From Duganella sp. SG902 (lineage in GTDB: Bacteria; Pseudomonadota; Gammaproteobacteria; Burkholderiales; Burkholderiaceae_D), in the NCBI RefSeq assembly GCF_013376005.1, contig NZ_JABMJK010000011.1:1-64000 (forward strand): a stretch of 64,000 nt of DNA, in the 5' to 3' direction. Within the stretch, counting starts at the first letter, position 1. The number at the start of each line of letters is the position of its first letter. The notes beneath the pieces were generated by a model. The model saw only the letters and a list, made by a program, of their open reading frames with translations. It was not told the origin of the DNA and made no database searches. The position numbers and the translations under genes were made by a program. Shown here piece by piece: positions 26,101 through 31,757 of this stretch.

Positions 26101-29100
26101 TTGCCGATCTCGGCAGCGGCGCCGTCGATCCGCAGCATGCCAGCGCTGCTGATGTCGCCGGTGTTGTCCAGCAGCTGCGCCACTGTCAACGTCATATGGC
26201 TGCCGCTGGCGATCGTACCCGGATTGAACACGCTGGCCGCTCGCAGGCTCAGTTGACCGTTGCCGGCGATGATGCCGCCGTTGTGCACCGTCGAGATCGC
26301 GCGGATCAGGCTGGCGCCGGCGCCGGTGTTGACGATGCTGCCGTCGCTGTTCTCGATCGTGTCGGCGACCATGCTCAGCTTGCTGCCGCCACCGGTGGTC
26401 TCAATCACGCCGGAGGTGTTCGCCAAGGTTTGCGCGACGGCGATGACGCCGTCGCCGTCGCCGTGGATCACGCCGTAGCTATTGTTGAGGCCAGCCTTGC
26501 GCGCATTCAATTTGAAGTCGCGGTCGGCGATCATCTGACCGCTGGTGTTGTCAATCTCCTGCGCGCTCAATGCCAGGTTGCCGCCGGACCCGGCGGCGGT
26601 GCCGATCTGGCCGCCGCTGTTGTTGGCGTGCAGGATGTCGATGTTGATATTGCCGCCGGCGGCGATCTGGCCGGCGTTGTTCAGGCTGGCACCGACCTGG
26701 GCGAAGTTGAGGCCGCCGCCACTGCTGATGGCGCCCGGATTGTCCAGTTGCCGGCTCACGCCCAGTTCCAGCGCGCCACCGGCTTGCACTGTGGCGCCGG
26801 CCAGGTTTTGCATGGTTTGCGCGTCGATGGCCAGCGCGCCATTGGCGCCGATGGCGCCGGTATTCAGCAGGTTGGTGTCGCTGCGCACGGTGCTGGCGCC
26901 GCTACCGGCATTGGCGATACGGCCCGCGCTGTTGTCGATAGCGCTGGCATGGATCTGCATCGCCCCGGTGGCCTGGGTCGCCTCCAGCGTACCCGCTTGA
27001 TTGTCGAGTTTTCCGGTGGCGCTCAGTATCAAGCTGGTGGCGCCCTGGATGTAGCCGGTGTGGTTGCCGACCGCGCCGGCGGCGCTGATGGTGTTGCTGC
27101 CGGCGGAAACAATCTTGCCGCCGTCATTGGCGATGGCGCCGCTGGCCAGCGACAGGTTCCGGCCAGTGGAGAGGATGCCGCTGGCGTTGTCGAAATCCCG
27201 CGACTGGCCGTCGAAGCTGCCGCCGACGAGCAGCTTGCCGCTGTTGTTGTCGAAGGCGCCGGTACGCAGGGTGAAATCCTGCAGCACGCTGATCTGCCCG
27301 GCGCGATTGCTGAAGGGGCCGCCGTTGATGGTCAGCGAGGACAGATTGAGCTGGCCACCTGTGTTGTCCAGTGTATGCACGTTGAGGCCGATCGCGCCGC
27401 CCGACATGATCTGGCCCCCATCGTTATTGACGGCGCCGGCGACGTGGAGATAGCCGGCCGGAATGGGAACCGGCAAGGTGCCGCTCGTACCCGTGCCGCC
27501 GTCACCCGCTCCGGGGCCGCCGCCAGCGCCGCCCGCAGCCGGTCCCGGGTCGTCGCCCGTTGCGGCGCCGCCACCGGAGCCATCGCCGCCGGCGCTGCCG
27601 CCGTTACCACCAACGCCGGCGCCGGCACCGCCGTCGCCAGCAGCGGCGGCTGGCGTCGCGCCGACCTGCCCGCCATGGGTATTCACCAAGGCATCGGCGG
27701 CGATGTCCAGCAACGCCGCTCCGCTCTGCACGATCTTGCCGGAGCGGTTGTCCAGCGTCCCGCCCGCGCTGTCGATCGCCAGGCTCTGCGCCTGAATCAC
27801 GCCGTGCCGGTTATCAATATTCCCTTGCGCCACGATGCCGGCGCGGCCGCCACTGCTGATCATGCCGCTGTTGGCCAGGCTGGCCGCAGCCAGCTGCAAG
27901 CCGGCTTCCCCATTCAGGGTACCGCTGCTGCTCAACGCATCCGGCGTGCGCATCTCCAGCGCTCCGGTCGCGTACACCGTGCCGCTGTTGTCGACCGCCG
28001 CACCGGCCTGCACCGATACCGCGGCCTCGCCGTAGATGCTGCCGCTATTGCCGATGCCGCCCTGTGCCTTCAACGTCAACGCCTTGTTGGCCGCGATTGC
28101 GCCGCTGTTTTCAAGCCGGCCCTCGGCAGTCACCACCAGTTCGCCCGCGGACGCGCCAAGCGTGCCGGCGTTGCGCACGCCCACACCGGCTTCCGTGCCG
28201 ACCAGCGTGATCTTGTTCGCGTACATGCCGCCCAGCAGCGCGGTGTCGATGCCGTAGCGCGGTGCGGCGCCCTGCCCGGCGATCGGGGCCAGCGTGCCGC
28301 CGGCGCCGGACTGTTCGTCCGCCAGCCTGACCTGGTTGGCGCCTGCCTGCACCTCCAGCTGCTGCGCCCACAGGCCGGCGTTCAGCTGCACCGAGCGCGC
28401 TATCAGTGCCGTATAGTCGACCTGGCGCGCATCCAGCCCCGCGCCGTCCACGCTGATCGCGCCGCGCTGCACCGTGTATCCGGTCAGCGCACCGTCCGCG
28501 TTCAACACCGGCGCGCCGGTGGTCAGCGTGGCCCGGCTGACGTTGATGAAACCACCGCCATCCACCGCGATCCCGGCCGCGTTGGCGATCACCACTTCCG
28601 CCTTCGCCCCCGCCACCTCGATATAGCCGCGCAACTGGCTCGGATTGTTCGAGTTCACCTCGTTCAGGATGACCTTGGCCGTGCCCTGCGCCATCCATGG
28701 GTTGGCGTCGACCCAGCCGCCAAGCTGTGTTTGCACGGCGGTGCGCGAGTTGTTCAGGATCGCGCCGCTCCGCGGCACGTCGAAACGGTTGTAGACGTTG
28801 CGCGACACGCCGGCCGCGCTCGGCGTCTGCACGTTCACCTGGAGCACGCCGTTGGCGGCGTTCAGCACGGTCGCCTGCTGGCGGCCGGACGCGTTCGGAT
28901 CCGCGACAATCTGCGCCGCCGCCACGCCGGCAATCGCGAACGTCAGCCCGAACGCCGACGCCACCCACCACGCCATATTCCGTACCCGCCCCGTCCCCGC
29001 GCCGGTATCCGGCGCGGTGGTCGACGCGTTTCCACCTGCCTTGCCATGGCTGCGGGCGATTTCCTGCACCGCCATCATCAGGCCACGGGATTTATTGAAG

Positions 29101-29126
29101 ACGACGCGATAGCAAAGCTTGTTCAT
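14175..29126 (-). CDS. cdiA: Giant CdiA/FHA-type two-partner secretion exoprotein with C39-like toxin tip
   Basis: 4983 residues. 1-~50: extended signal (ESPR) MNKLCYRVVFNKSRG. ~70-330: TPS secretion domain (VLNAANGVLQVNVQTPSAAG...NPSQLRGYIEVAGAKAEVVI). ~490-545: Gly-rich linker. ~720-2645: ten tandem ~193-residue FHA-1 repeats. ~2810-3025: a non-repetitive aromatic-rich segment (PSWYNHGDNHNSYE). ~3115-3280: Ser/Gly/Asn/Ala-rich. Then a conserved FHA block (TQKRLGDGFYEQRMVRDQLI; LPDGTVERVLVPKVYLAHAG) and FHA-2 repeats with alternating NIDI/AGRD motifs. Near 4550 TNNRQLHPQEA marks the pretoxin; the usual VENN is absent. The last about 140 residues are a C39-like cysteine peptidase: Gln4851, Cys4857, His4938, Asp4954. 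It is exported by the adjacent CdiB; a contact-inhibition role is inferred from architecture and order. Confidence 0.88.
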   Translation of the reverse strand: MNKLCYRVVFNKSRGLMMAVQEIARSHGKAGGNASTTAPDTGAGTGRVRNMAWWVASAFGLTFAIAGVAAAQIVADPNASGRQQATVLNAANGVLQVNVQTPSAAGVSRNVYNRFDVPRSGAILNNSRTAVQTQLGGWVDANPWMAQGTAKVILNEVNSNNPSQLRGYIEVAGAKAEVVIANAAGIAVDGGGFINVSRATLTTGAPVLNADGALTGYTVQRGAISVDGAGLDARQVDYTALIARSVQLNAGLWAQQLEVQAGANQVRLADEQSGAGGTLAPIAGQGAAPRYGIDTALLGGMYANKITLVGTEAGVGVRNAGTLGASAGELVVTAEGRLENSGAIAANKALTLKAQGGIGNSGSIYGEAAVSVQAGAAVDNSGTVYATGALEMRTPDALSSSGTLNGEAGLQLAAASLANSGMISSGGRAGIVAQGNIDNRHGVIQAQSLAIDSAGGTLDNRSGKIVQSGAALLDIAADALVNTHGGQVGATPAAAAGDGGAGAGVGGNGGSAGGDGSGGGAATGDDPGPAAGGAGGGPGAGDGGTGTSGTLPVPIPAGYLHVAGAVNNDGGQIMSGGAIGLNVHTLDNTGGQLNLSSLTINGGPFSNRAGQISVLQDFTLRTGAFDNNSGKLLVGGSFDGQSRDFDNASGILSTGRNLSLASGAIANDGGKIVSAGSNTISAAGAVGNHTGYIQGATSLILSATGKLDNQAGTLEATQATGAMQIHASAIDNSAGRIANAGSGASTVRSDTNLLNTGAIGANGALAIDAQTMQNLAGATVQAGGALELGVSRQLDNPGAISSGGGLNFAQVGASLNNAGQIAAGGNINIDILHANNSGGQIGTAAGSGGNLALSAQEIDNTSGQMIADRDFKLNARKAGLNNSYGVIHGDGDGVIAVAQTLANTSGVIETTGGGSKLSMVADTIENSDGSIVNTGAGASLIRAISTVHNGGIIAGNGQLSLRAASVFNPGTIASGSHMTLTVAQLLDNTGDISSAGMLRIDGAAAEIGNKGDIFAAGDISVLALNIHNPGRIATTGSSGARVELQAVDLVNDGGSIVASGDVDLRLDGQAANRNGLIRAGGDLNLAAAGQLDNNAGVVESLGPASVMRLQAQAIDNTAGRITNVGAGATHIGADTSIYNSGVIAGNGALELGADSVTNTLDGSVTSSGDMKLAIASQLRNDGAIQSGGTLASTKSTQQLTNAGDIISQGDMLLDAGQLSNSDGRIATVTASGAKLTIRSHDLDNQRGRIQSDGAADLAASGTLDNRAGVLQSRGTQQLSVGGLLDNRGGVVEALGSVSGMQVRAGAIENTGGRIVNAGSGETSISSGSYIQNGGVIGANGNLAVSALTVNNTAGATIASGADMRLGVRGTLSNHGVISSTGGMSSTLATATLINAAQIVAGGRMQLAAGVLNNDGGQIVTLKQSQADVGITAGSISNRSGVIQADRNAIFNVTGAVNNAQGLVQAGGGVSVAAGGALDNTSGAIEAIGADSTFHLQAAAIGNSAGRIVNVGTGVMQVGAEGLLLNGGLVAGNGKLDIGAQILRNTAAAKLSSGAGLTLGVSDELTNQGMINSVGTLDFTLATVAVHNGGGIVSGGRATIAAGLFDNNGGQLATLKGSGGDIVIDSQNLSNRGGVILADGSAAIRAADAADNSGGTVQAQKDVRLSAGGALYNNSGVIEAVGTDSTLQLDAGAIDNTAGRIVNIGSSATRISAQDAVLNSGVIAGNGALDLTSASLRNMVGGSVTSAQAMTLGVTLQLDNAGAINSAGALTFTQSTAIVNNGGRMVSAGLATIRAGALNNDGGIIATLPGSDSAIAITGDSMRNRGGSVQASGDAIVQVAGALDNAQGLIQAARDLQLDAGGLLSNNAGVIEAVAAASALEVQAGAIDNGSGRIVNVGAASTGVTAQAGITSSGTIAGNGALALTAQSLRNNAGGLIQSGRPMALSLSQRLENHGAIQSGGALDFLQTTAQVSNNGSIASAGQATIHAGSLNNDGGQIATLGGSGADVVIESASLSNRGGRVLASGDAVLSASGAFDNSLGTLQAGQDMQLNAGGALTNVSGVIETASAGSAMSVQARSIDSSSGRIVNVGGGDTFITSQTSLINSGMMAGNGDLYLLALTVQNKAGGTLASGGNLELGVTQQMQNAGTISSAGTLNFTQAGASFSNSGQLISGSAAVFRAASFNNDGGQIATAAGSGADITVESGSISNRSGKILASGEASFTSDAGLNNSNGTLQSGRDMTVQAGGALNNSGGAIEAGGASSTLDIRAASVDSSGGRIVNVGSGDTTVHADSNIVNSGTLAGNGKLELLAQTLVNNSGGAIGAGGDMELGITGQLDNHAAITSTGKLNFNQSAADLTNDGQIVAGGTLTVVAKSVVNDHGQIATAKGGAADLSVTTNSLSNVQGQILSDGKGTLTIAGAVNNVQGTIQSVGDLVLKATGALANDGGAIEAAGAAANLTLEALSIDNGIGRIVNIGSGDLSVTSQGTIGNNGIIGGNGNLLIKATTLQSGAGGNIASGLNMELQVTQQLDNQGKINSGGTLTFNQVAATLNNSGSIVAAGNALINAKTVNNNGGQMGTAIGTEGDLSLATEALSNDAGHITTGRDLAIATRTLQGSGEMQGGRDLSLTMEGDYTQNNGTQQFHSNRDLSLTVSGNITNNATFEAVRNLSLSGNKVVNNAGAVIQGQGVSMRAAGDLTNAGEINGEGRLNLSSGGTVDNSNAIVGGDVVLVAQNLNNTGASTLLGATNSIALGVAGTVNNTGGATIYSAGSLSISAADGGATGVVNNISSTIEASGDLGMNTGTLNNIRENVTLAKVETVDETKLMLKPSWYNHGDNHNSYETSAANYYPHEVYYVNPDDILENETLVAPDGTTYGRAVIRTHANDSAFFWASTGLYNAYGSRLRINVSEGTRVLYYFVADHQTNPDQGGSTATPDGLYLEYVTNWINPAPDYSSSYGSCSTNCIRFITDPGWVDPTGVFRRDQSRSTGGGYDMEQSRLAHHTAVEDQIAPGSGAEAQILSGGNMYLTVGQALTNQYGNIMATGGLSIDGGAAITNEGATLYRTHTFDGTWTSDKGVVTPYTAPTLTEVIGSAAGTISGGQGVSISGRSFANVDVTAGTAGNIRDSVNVVATGNNTATGVSVASGHSASGGATTGRINGSAIGNNSSAAGVASGTGGSNTAALDGQASGSGRLNQAAQATLVSGGGTGNDAQAILDTNGSGLQNSASGVDDTGGSNRISRASVRGAAGGSGAHSGALGDISTSGGASQTQGASQVGGNANAVKVAPNGLSTINPDSSGSYLFETRSQFANHGEWISSDYLLSALNMDPAATQKRLGDGFYEQRMVRDQLIGLTGRAPSDGLSDDSRYKELLNSGISFAEEYNLRPGIALTADQVAHLTSDIVWMESETVSLPDGTVERVLVPKVYLAHAGHDAVKPSGALVTGAGVDIRTADSIVNRGGLIDGGNGRTVLVAGQDILNKGGAISGGEMVLKAGGDVINQSLTVKQEYVNASNNGSYTSLSNQASINAGGALTISAGRDVVDTGGTITAASASIGAGRDISFYALQTGSNYASQLAGTTEKDSSTTYKVGQITTGGDLSLAAGQDLKLSGTQVSAGGNASVLAGRDIAITAVVNEVKTSQETEPGKSYDKQVLENQTVVSSSIAAGGNLTVGAGLTNTGNLAIAGSTLAGGGAVQLSATGDVSITQVQETHLSDIDHHRESSGFLKKSSDTTADFSSTSAVVGSSVSGDAVSVKAGNDIVVTGSQLAADNALTLNAGRDLLVSSAAQTNTEQHSEEHQKSGFSLDFKQGIGYSKTESANANNGDTVTQVGSVLSGGSVSATSGRDTVIKGSTVVADENITIDAKRDLSIVSAENSFTGDSSSSYKKSGSIGSGFQVAIGSMKTTNDGTQDSVTQVGSQIASLGGNVTLKAGEQYTQTSSDVKAPSGDISIVAQDVLINSAMNITNSTDHSTFNKTAIGGTITAPVVGQIQSLANMANAASNTSDSRMQALAALNAAGTVSSMPTSVEALQKTGLQVSISLGNSKSDNKVVTTSETAVGSTVAAGGNVSIVATGAGKDSNLTAIGSDISAGGNVVLKADNDVNLLAAQNTASQHSTNSSSGTSIGIGFGIGGTSNGFTIDLAASRARGNADGDDISYTNTHVTAGGNVSVTSGGDTTLKGGVIASDSVVAQVGGNLNIESLQDSSKFDSKQSSSGFNASLCIPPFCYGTSTVGISVGKSNVNGDFLSVLEQSGIKAGDGGFQVTVVGNTDLKGGVLSSSQVAVDQGSNLLMTGSLTSSDLQNKDEYSASGYSLSASVSGKLGDQIPPPEKKLTDDQKTAATAASKPGASAGFGSENGSQSSTTVSGISGGLIVITDPTKQLATGTDAATVLSTINRDLTTETADAGALAKGWDAQQLQKEIDAQIAITQEFSKQAPKAIADFAQKQMDELKKANASEAEIAKWDEGGEYRVALHTISGALTGGIGGAVGAATVAGSAEYLNKLQSMTEAALVEQGLSPEVAKMFAQGLAETTSLTMGAIVGGVEGGAAALATDTNNRQLHPQEASFIKSKVKDYAILKGISPEQAELELTRGALFANDADWQKAYATYTPEEVERLKEAGAYLQNQAKVAGLTFTTADGKQAAFTSTKAQFSNGNYLAVQAITDPQTRNLYAAQAAISFTDMGWSGAATFTANTAKGFGSGVPQGVMTSLEGYASLLDKETYSKLVDAVNVMVADPKATMTKLAASLKGQAQDAAIALYIDWLQRDSAALGESSGKMFGGALVDFAMSAVGAKAAGLAIDSAEQLSRALASKIKGASPDVVAELAGNLADINKVGFGLEIKRYDYSPDGKVISQAMPDSCVPAACRMVISDFGIDVPEAYLRADLNWISGQGASFRDIPGALAITENGGLTAVFSRDSMSLTTLRDVVASEGPAIVNVNGHAVVVDGIKDGIVNIRDPLQGAYGISARDFLAAWKKNSRVVVKVKK
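21190..26960 (-). repeat. Ten tandem ~579-bp repeats inside cdiA
   Basis: The marker encoding GRIVN(V/I/A)G recurs on the minus strand near 26909, 26329, 25759, 25178, 24600, 24021, 23441, 22861, 22281 and 21711, a period of about 570-581 bases (about 193 residues). Copies 4 to 9 are the most alike; 1-3 and 10 are more diverged, as in arrays that expand from the middle. Each unit holds about ten short beta-helix turns (xxNxGGxIxAxG). Copy number may vary between strains and could be mis-assembled. Confidence 0.85.
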
Positions 29127-29167
29127 GTTCGATCCTTACGCCGGCGGGGTCGGGGCCGGCCTGCAAA

Positions 29168-30862
29168 TTAATACTGATAGTTCAGGCTGAAACCGGCGCT
29201 ATGGCGGGCGCTCCGGAAATGCTCGGGCTTGCGTATCGGCCGCCCGGAGAAAATATCGAGCTGCACGCCGGCCAGTTGGCCGCGCCAGCCGATGGCGCCG
29301 CCCATCAGGCTGTCGCCCGCCAGCAGCGCCGCATGCGGACCGGATACGCGGCCATAGTCGAGGCCCACATACAGTTGGCCGGCGGCGCCGGCCGCCCAGG
29401 CCAGCTCGTTGCGCAGCAACCAACCGCGCTCGGCGGAGAGGCTGGCCTCGCCGTCAAAGCCGCGCACGGTGTAACGGCCACCAATGGCGAAGCGGTCTTG
29501 CGGTATCAGCAGCGAGTTACTGGCCTGTCCGCGCAGGCTGGCCTGATATTGGAGTTGCGTCGCGCGCAATTTGAACGGCAGCGTCAGCGACACGTCGAGG
29601 TTGACCAGCGCTGGACGCGACGTACCATCGTTGAATTCCTCTTCCGGTGCCGGCAGGGTGCCGAAAAAACGCATGCCGCGCTTATAGGCCAGCGTCCCCT
29701 CCAGGATGGCGTCGCCGGCAAACTCCTTGTGCGCGAGGCTGAACTCGAGGCCGCTCATCTGACGGCGCTGCACCTCGACCTCGGTGTCGTCGATGTAGTT
29801 GTTGCTGCGGCGCTGGTACAGGCGCAGCGCCGCCGTCGTCTTGCGCGCGGCGTCGCGGTACACCACGCGCGCCACCTTGAGTTCGACGTTGGCGCTGGTG
29901 CCGCTGTAGATGTAGTTCTGGTTGGCGCCAGCAATACTCTGGTAGTAGCGGTAGCGGCTGGCGTTCAGGGCATACAGCCAGTAACCGGCTGGCATCGAAT
30001 AATGCAGCGCATAGTTACGGGTGCCGTGTTCGCCACGCGCGTCGCCAACCGGCAGGTCGCGGTTGGCGCTGAAATAAAACAACTCGTGCCAACCCAGCAG
30101 GTTGTCCAGCGAGACTGTGGCGCCGCCCTGGTATTTGCCGGTTGAAGCGCTGCCGCTGTCGTCCGCCGACAGGCTCAGGCGCACAGGGCGCGACTGCCGC
30201 CACTTGATCAGCAGGTCGCTCTCGCCCGGCTGCTCGCCCGGCACGATCTCAATGTCGGCCTCGGCGGTCGGTACGCGCTTGAGGTTTTCCAGCGCCTGCT
30301 CGATGTCGCGCAAATTGAGGATGTCGCCGGGGCGAGCCGGCACCGCGTTGCGCCAGGAAGGGCCGCTCTCGTCCGCCGGCGCCGCAAAGCGCACCGCGCG
30401 CACACGCCCCGGCACCAGCAGCAGCGCCAGGTGGCCGGTGGTCAGGTCTTGCGGCGCGGCCAGCACGCGGGTGGTGACATAACCGGCGCCCACCAGCGCG
30501 TTCTGCACCTTGGCCAGGATAGCGTTGATGCCAGCGCTGCCCAGGCATAAGCCGATGGCCCCGTCCGCCGCCTTGAGCGCCCACGCGAATTGCGCGGCGC
30601 CATCACCATTCAGGGCGATATGACGTATCGGGAAACAAGGCTGCTCGTTGGCGGGGTAAGCGCCGGCGTCCGCCGCCGGTGCGCGCGGCAGGCGCACGTC
30701 GGGCCGCTGCTCTTCAGCTTTGTCGCTTAACGCCTTTTCACGTTGCTGCTGCCGCTGCAGTTGTTGAGCAGCGAACTCAGCCTGGTTTTGCGCCTGCGCG
30801 CTCGCGCCGAGCAGGCTGAAAGCCGCCGCCAGATTGACGAGCAGCACGAATTGCGGTTGCAT
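29168..30862 (-). CDS. cdiB: CdiB/ShlB/FhaC-type TpsB outer-membrane transporter
   Basis: A 564-residue Omp85-superfamily transporter that secretes CdiA across the outer membrane. It has a signal peptide (about 1-24), a Gln/Arg-rich helix (AAQQLQRQQQREKALSDKAE), two POTRA domains (from CFPIRHIALNGDG, and VTTRVLAAPQDLTTGHLALL onward) and a 16-strand barrel with the conserved loop motif FAIGGRYTVRGFDGE (VRGF). The C terminus ends in the aromatic signature AGFSLNYQY. It lies 41 bases before cdiA on the same strand, giving cdiB-cdiA-cdiI order, as in E. coli-type CDI loci. A good promoter sits 30 bases upstream. Confidence 0.93.
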   Translation of the reverse strand: MQPQFVLLVNLAAAFSLLGASAQAQNQAEFAAQQLQRQQQREKALSDKAEEQRPDVRLPRAPAADAGAYPANEQPCFPIRHIALNGDGAAQFAWALKAADGAIGLCLGSAGINAILAKVQNALVGAGYVTTRVLAAPQDLTTGHLALLLVPGRVRAVRFAAPADESGPSWRNAVPARPGDILNLRDIEQALENLKRVPTAEADIEIVPGEQPGESDLLIKWRQSRPVRLSLSADDSGSASTGKYQGGATVSLDNLLGWHELFYFSANRDLPVGDARGEHGTRNYALHYSMPAGYWLYALNASRYRYYQSIAGANQNYIYSGTSANVELKVARVVYRDAARKTTAALRLYQRRSNNYIDDTEVEVQRRQMSGLEFSLAHKEFAGDAILEGTLAYKRGMRFFGTLPAPEEEFNDGTSRPALVNLDVSLTLPFKLRATQLQYQASLRGQASNSLLIPQDRFAIGGRYTVRGFDGEASLSAERGWLLRNELAWAAGAAGQLYVGLDYGRVSGPHAALLAGDSLMGGAIGWRGQLAGVQLDIFSGRPIRKPEHFRSARHSAGFSLNYQY

Positions 30863-30891
30863 TGATTGCCTTATGGAAACTATTTTTGCGG

Positions 30892-30920
30892 ATTATATCC
30901 ACGTAGTTCCCTTGCGGCAA
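30892..30920 (-). promoter_or_regulatory. Sigma-70-type promoter of the cdiBAI operon
   Basis: On the minus strand TTGCCG (30920-30915), a 17-base spacer and TATAAT (30897-30892) end 30 bases before the cdiB ATG. The whole 160-base spacer 30863-31022 is very AT-rich compared with its surroundings, which is unusual in this genome and typical of accessory-gene promoters. Confidence 0.65.
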
Positions 30921-31022
30921 TATATTATTTAATTAAAAATTCTATTTATTTGAAGTATTTTAGTTCAGTATATTTTTTATTAATTCTCACTAATTCTCAC
31001 ATTTATACGTAATAATACTGAG

Positions 31023-31745
31023 TTAATGCCCTCCCCCTAAATACGCGGCGATCACCTTGGGGTCGGTTTTGAGGTTTTCGGCGGGGCCATGGACGGAGAT
31101 GCTGCCGTTTTCCAGCACGTAGCCATAGTCGGCCACGTTCAGCGCGGCGGCCGCGAATTGCTCCACCAGCAGCATGGTGACGCCTTCGGACTTCAGGCGC
31201 TGGATGATGCGGAACACTTCTTCCACCAATATGGGCGCCAGGCCCATCGACGGTTCGTCCAGCAGGATCACCTCGGGATTGAGCATCACGGCGCGCGCCA
31301 TGGCCAGCATTTGCTGCTCGCCGCCCGACAGCGTCCCGGCCAGCTGCGTTTGCCTTTCCTTCAGGCGCGGGAACAGTTCCAGCGCCTTGTCCAGGTCGCG
31401 CTTGATGTCGCCCTTCGGCCGCGCGCGCGTGAAGCGCGGGAAGGCGCCCAGCAGCAGGTTGTCGGCCACGCTCATGGAGGCGAACACGCGCCGCCCTTCC
31501 GGCGAGTGCGCCAGCCCGGCGCGCGCGATCTTGTGCGAGTCGTGGCCGGTGATGTCCTTGCCGTCCAGCGTGACTTTGCCGCCCTTCGGCTTGATCATGC
31601 CGGAGATGGCGCGCATGGTGGTGGTCTTGCCGGCGCCGTTGGAGCCGATCAGCGTCACCAGTTTCCCTTTCGGGACCTCCAGCGAGATGCCGTGCAGGAC
31701 TTCGACCTTGCCGTAGGCCGCGTGCAGGTTGGAGATCGATAGCAT
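31023..31745 (-). CDS. livF: Branched-chain amino acid ABC transporter ATPase LivF
   Basis: A 240-residue ABC ATPase. Walker A GSNGAGKTT, signature LSGGEQQML, Walker B VILLDEPSMG and the switch His region (MLLVEQFAAAAL) are all intact. The start LSISNLHAAYGKVEVLHGIS and the central HSPEGRRVFASMSVADNLLLGAF are typical of LivF. It powers uptake of leucine/isoleucine/valine or related amides with LivG, LivH and LivM. It is the last gene of the liv operon, 12 bases after the LivMG fusion. Confidence 0.95.
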   Translation of the reverse strand: MLSISNLHAAYGKVEVLHGISLEVPKGKLVTLIGSNGAGKTTTMRAISGMIKPKGGKVTLDGKDITGHDSHKIARAGLAHSPEGRRVFASMSVADNLLLGAFPRFTRARPKGDIKRDLDKALELFPRLKERQTQLAGTLSGGEQQMLAMARAVMLNPEVILLDEPSMGLAPILVEEVFRIIQRLKSEGVTMLLVEQFAAAALNVADYGYVLENGSISVHGPAENLKTDPKVIAAYLGGGH

Positions 31746-31757
31746 GTCGTGTCCTTT

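Noticed and set aside
21190..26960. CRISPR array
   Set aside because: The regular repeats are about 579 bases, in frame and protein-coding; no short direct repeats with unique spacers exist in the window.
16228..29171. Very long open frames on the plus strand opposite cdiA (up to about 2100 codons)
   Set aside because: They mirror the codon periodicity of the high-GC repeats in cdiA, have Ala/Val/Gly/Arg-biased low-complexity translations and no domains. cdiA itself has clear TPS features.
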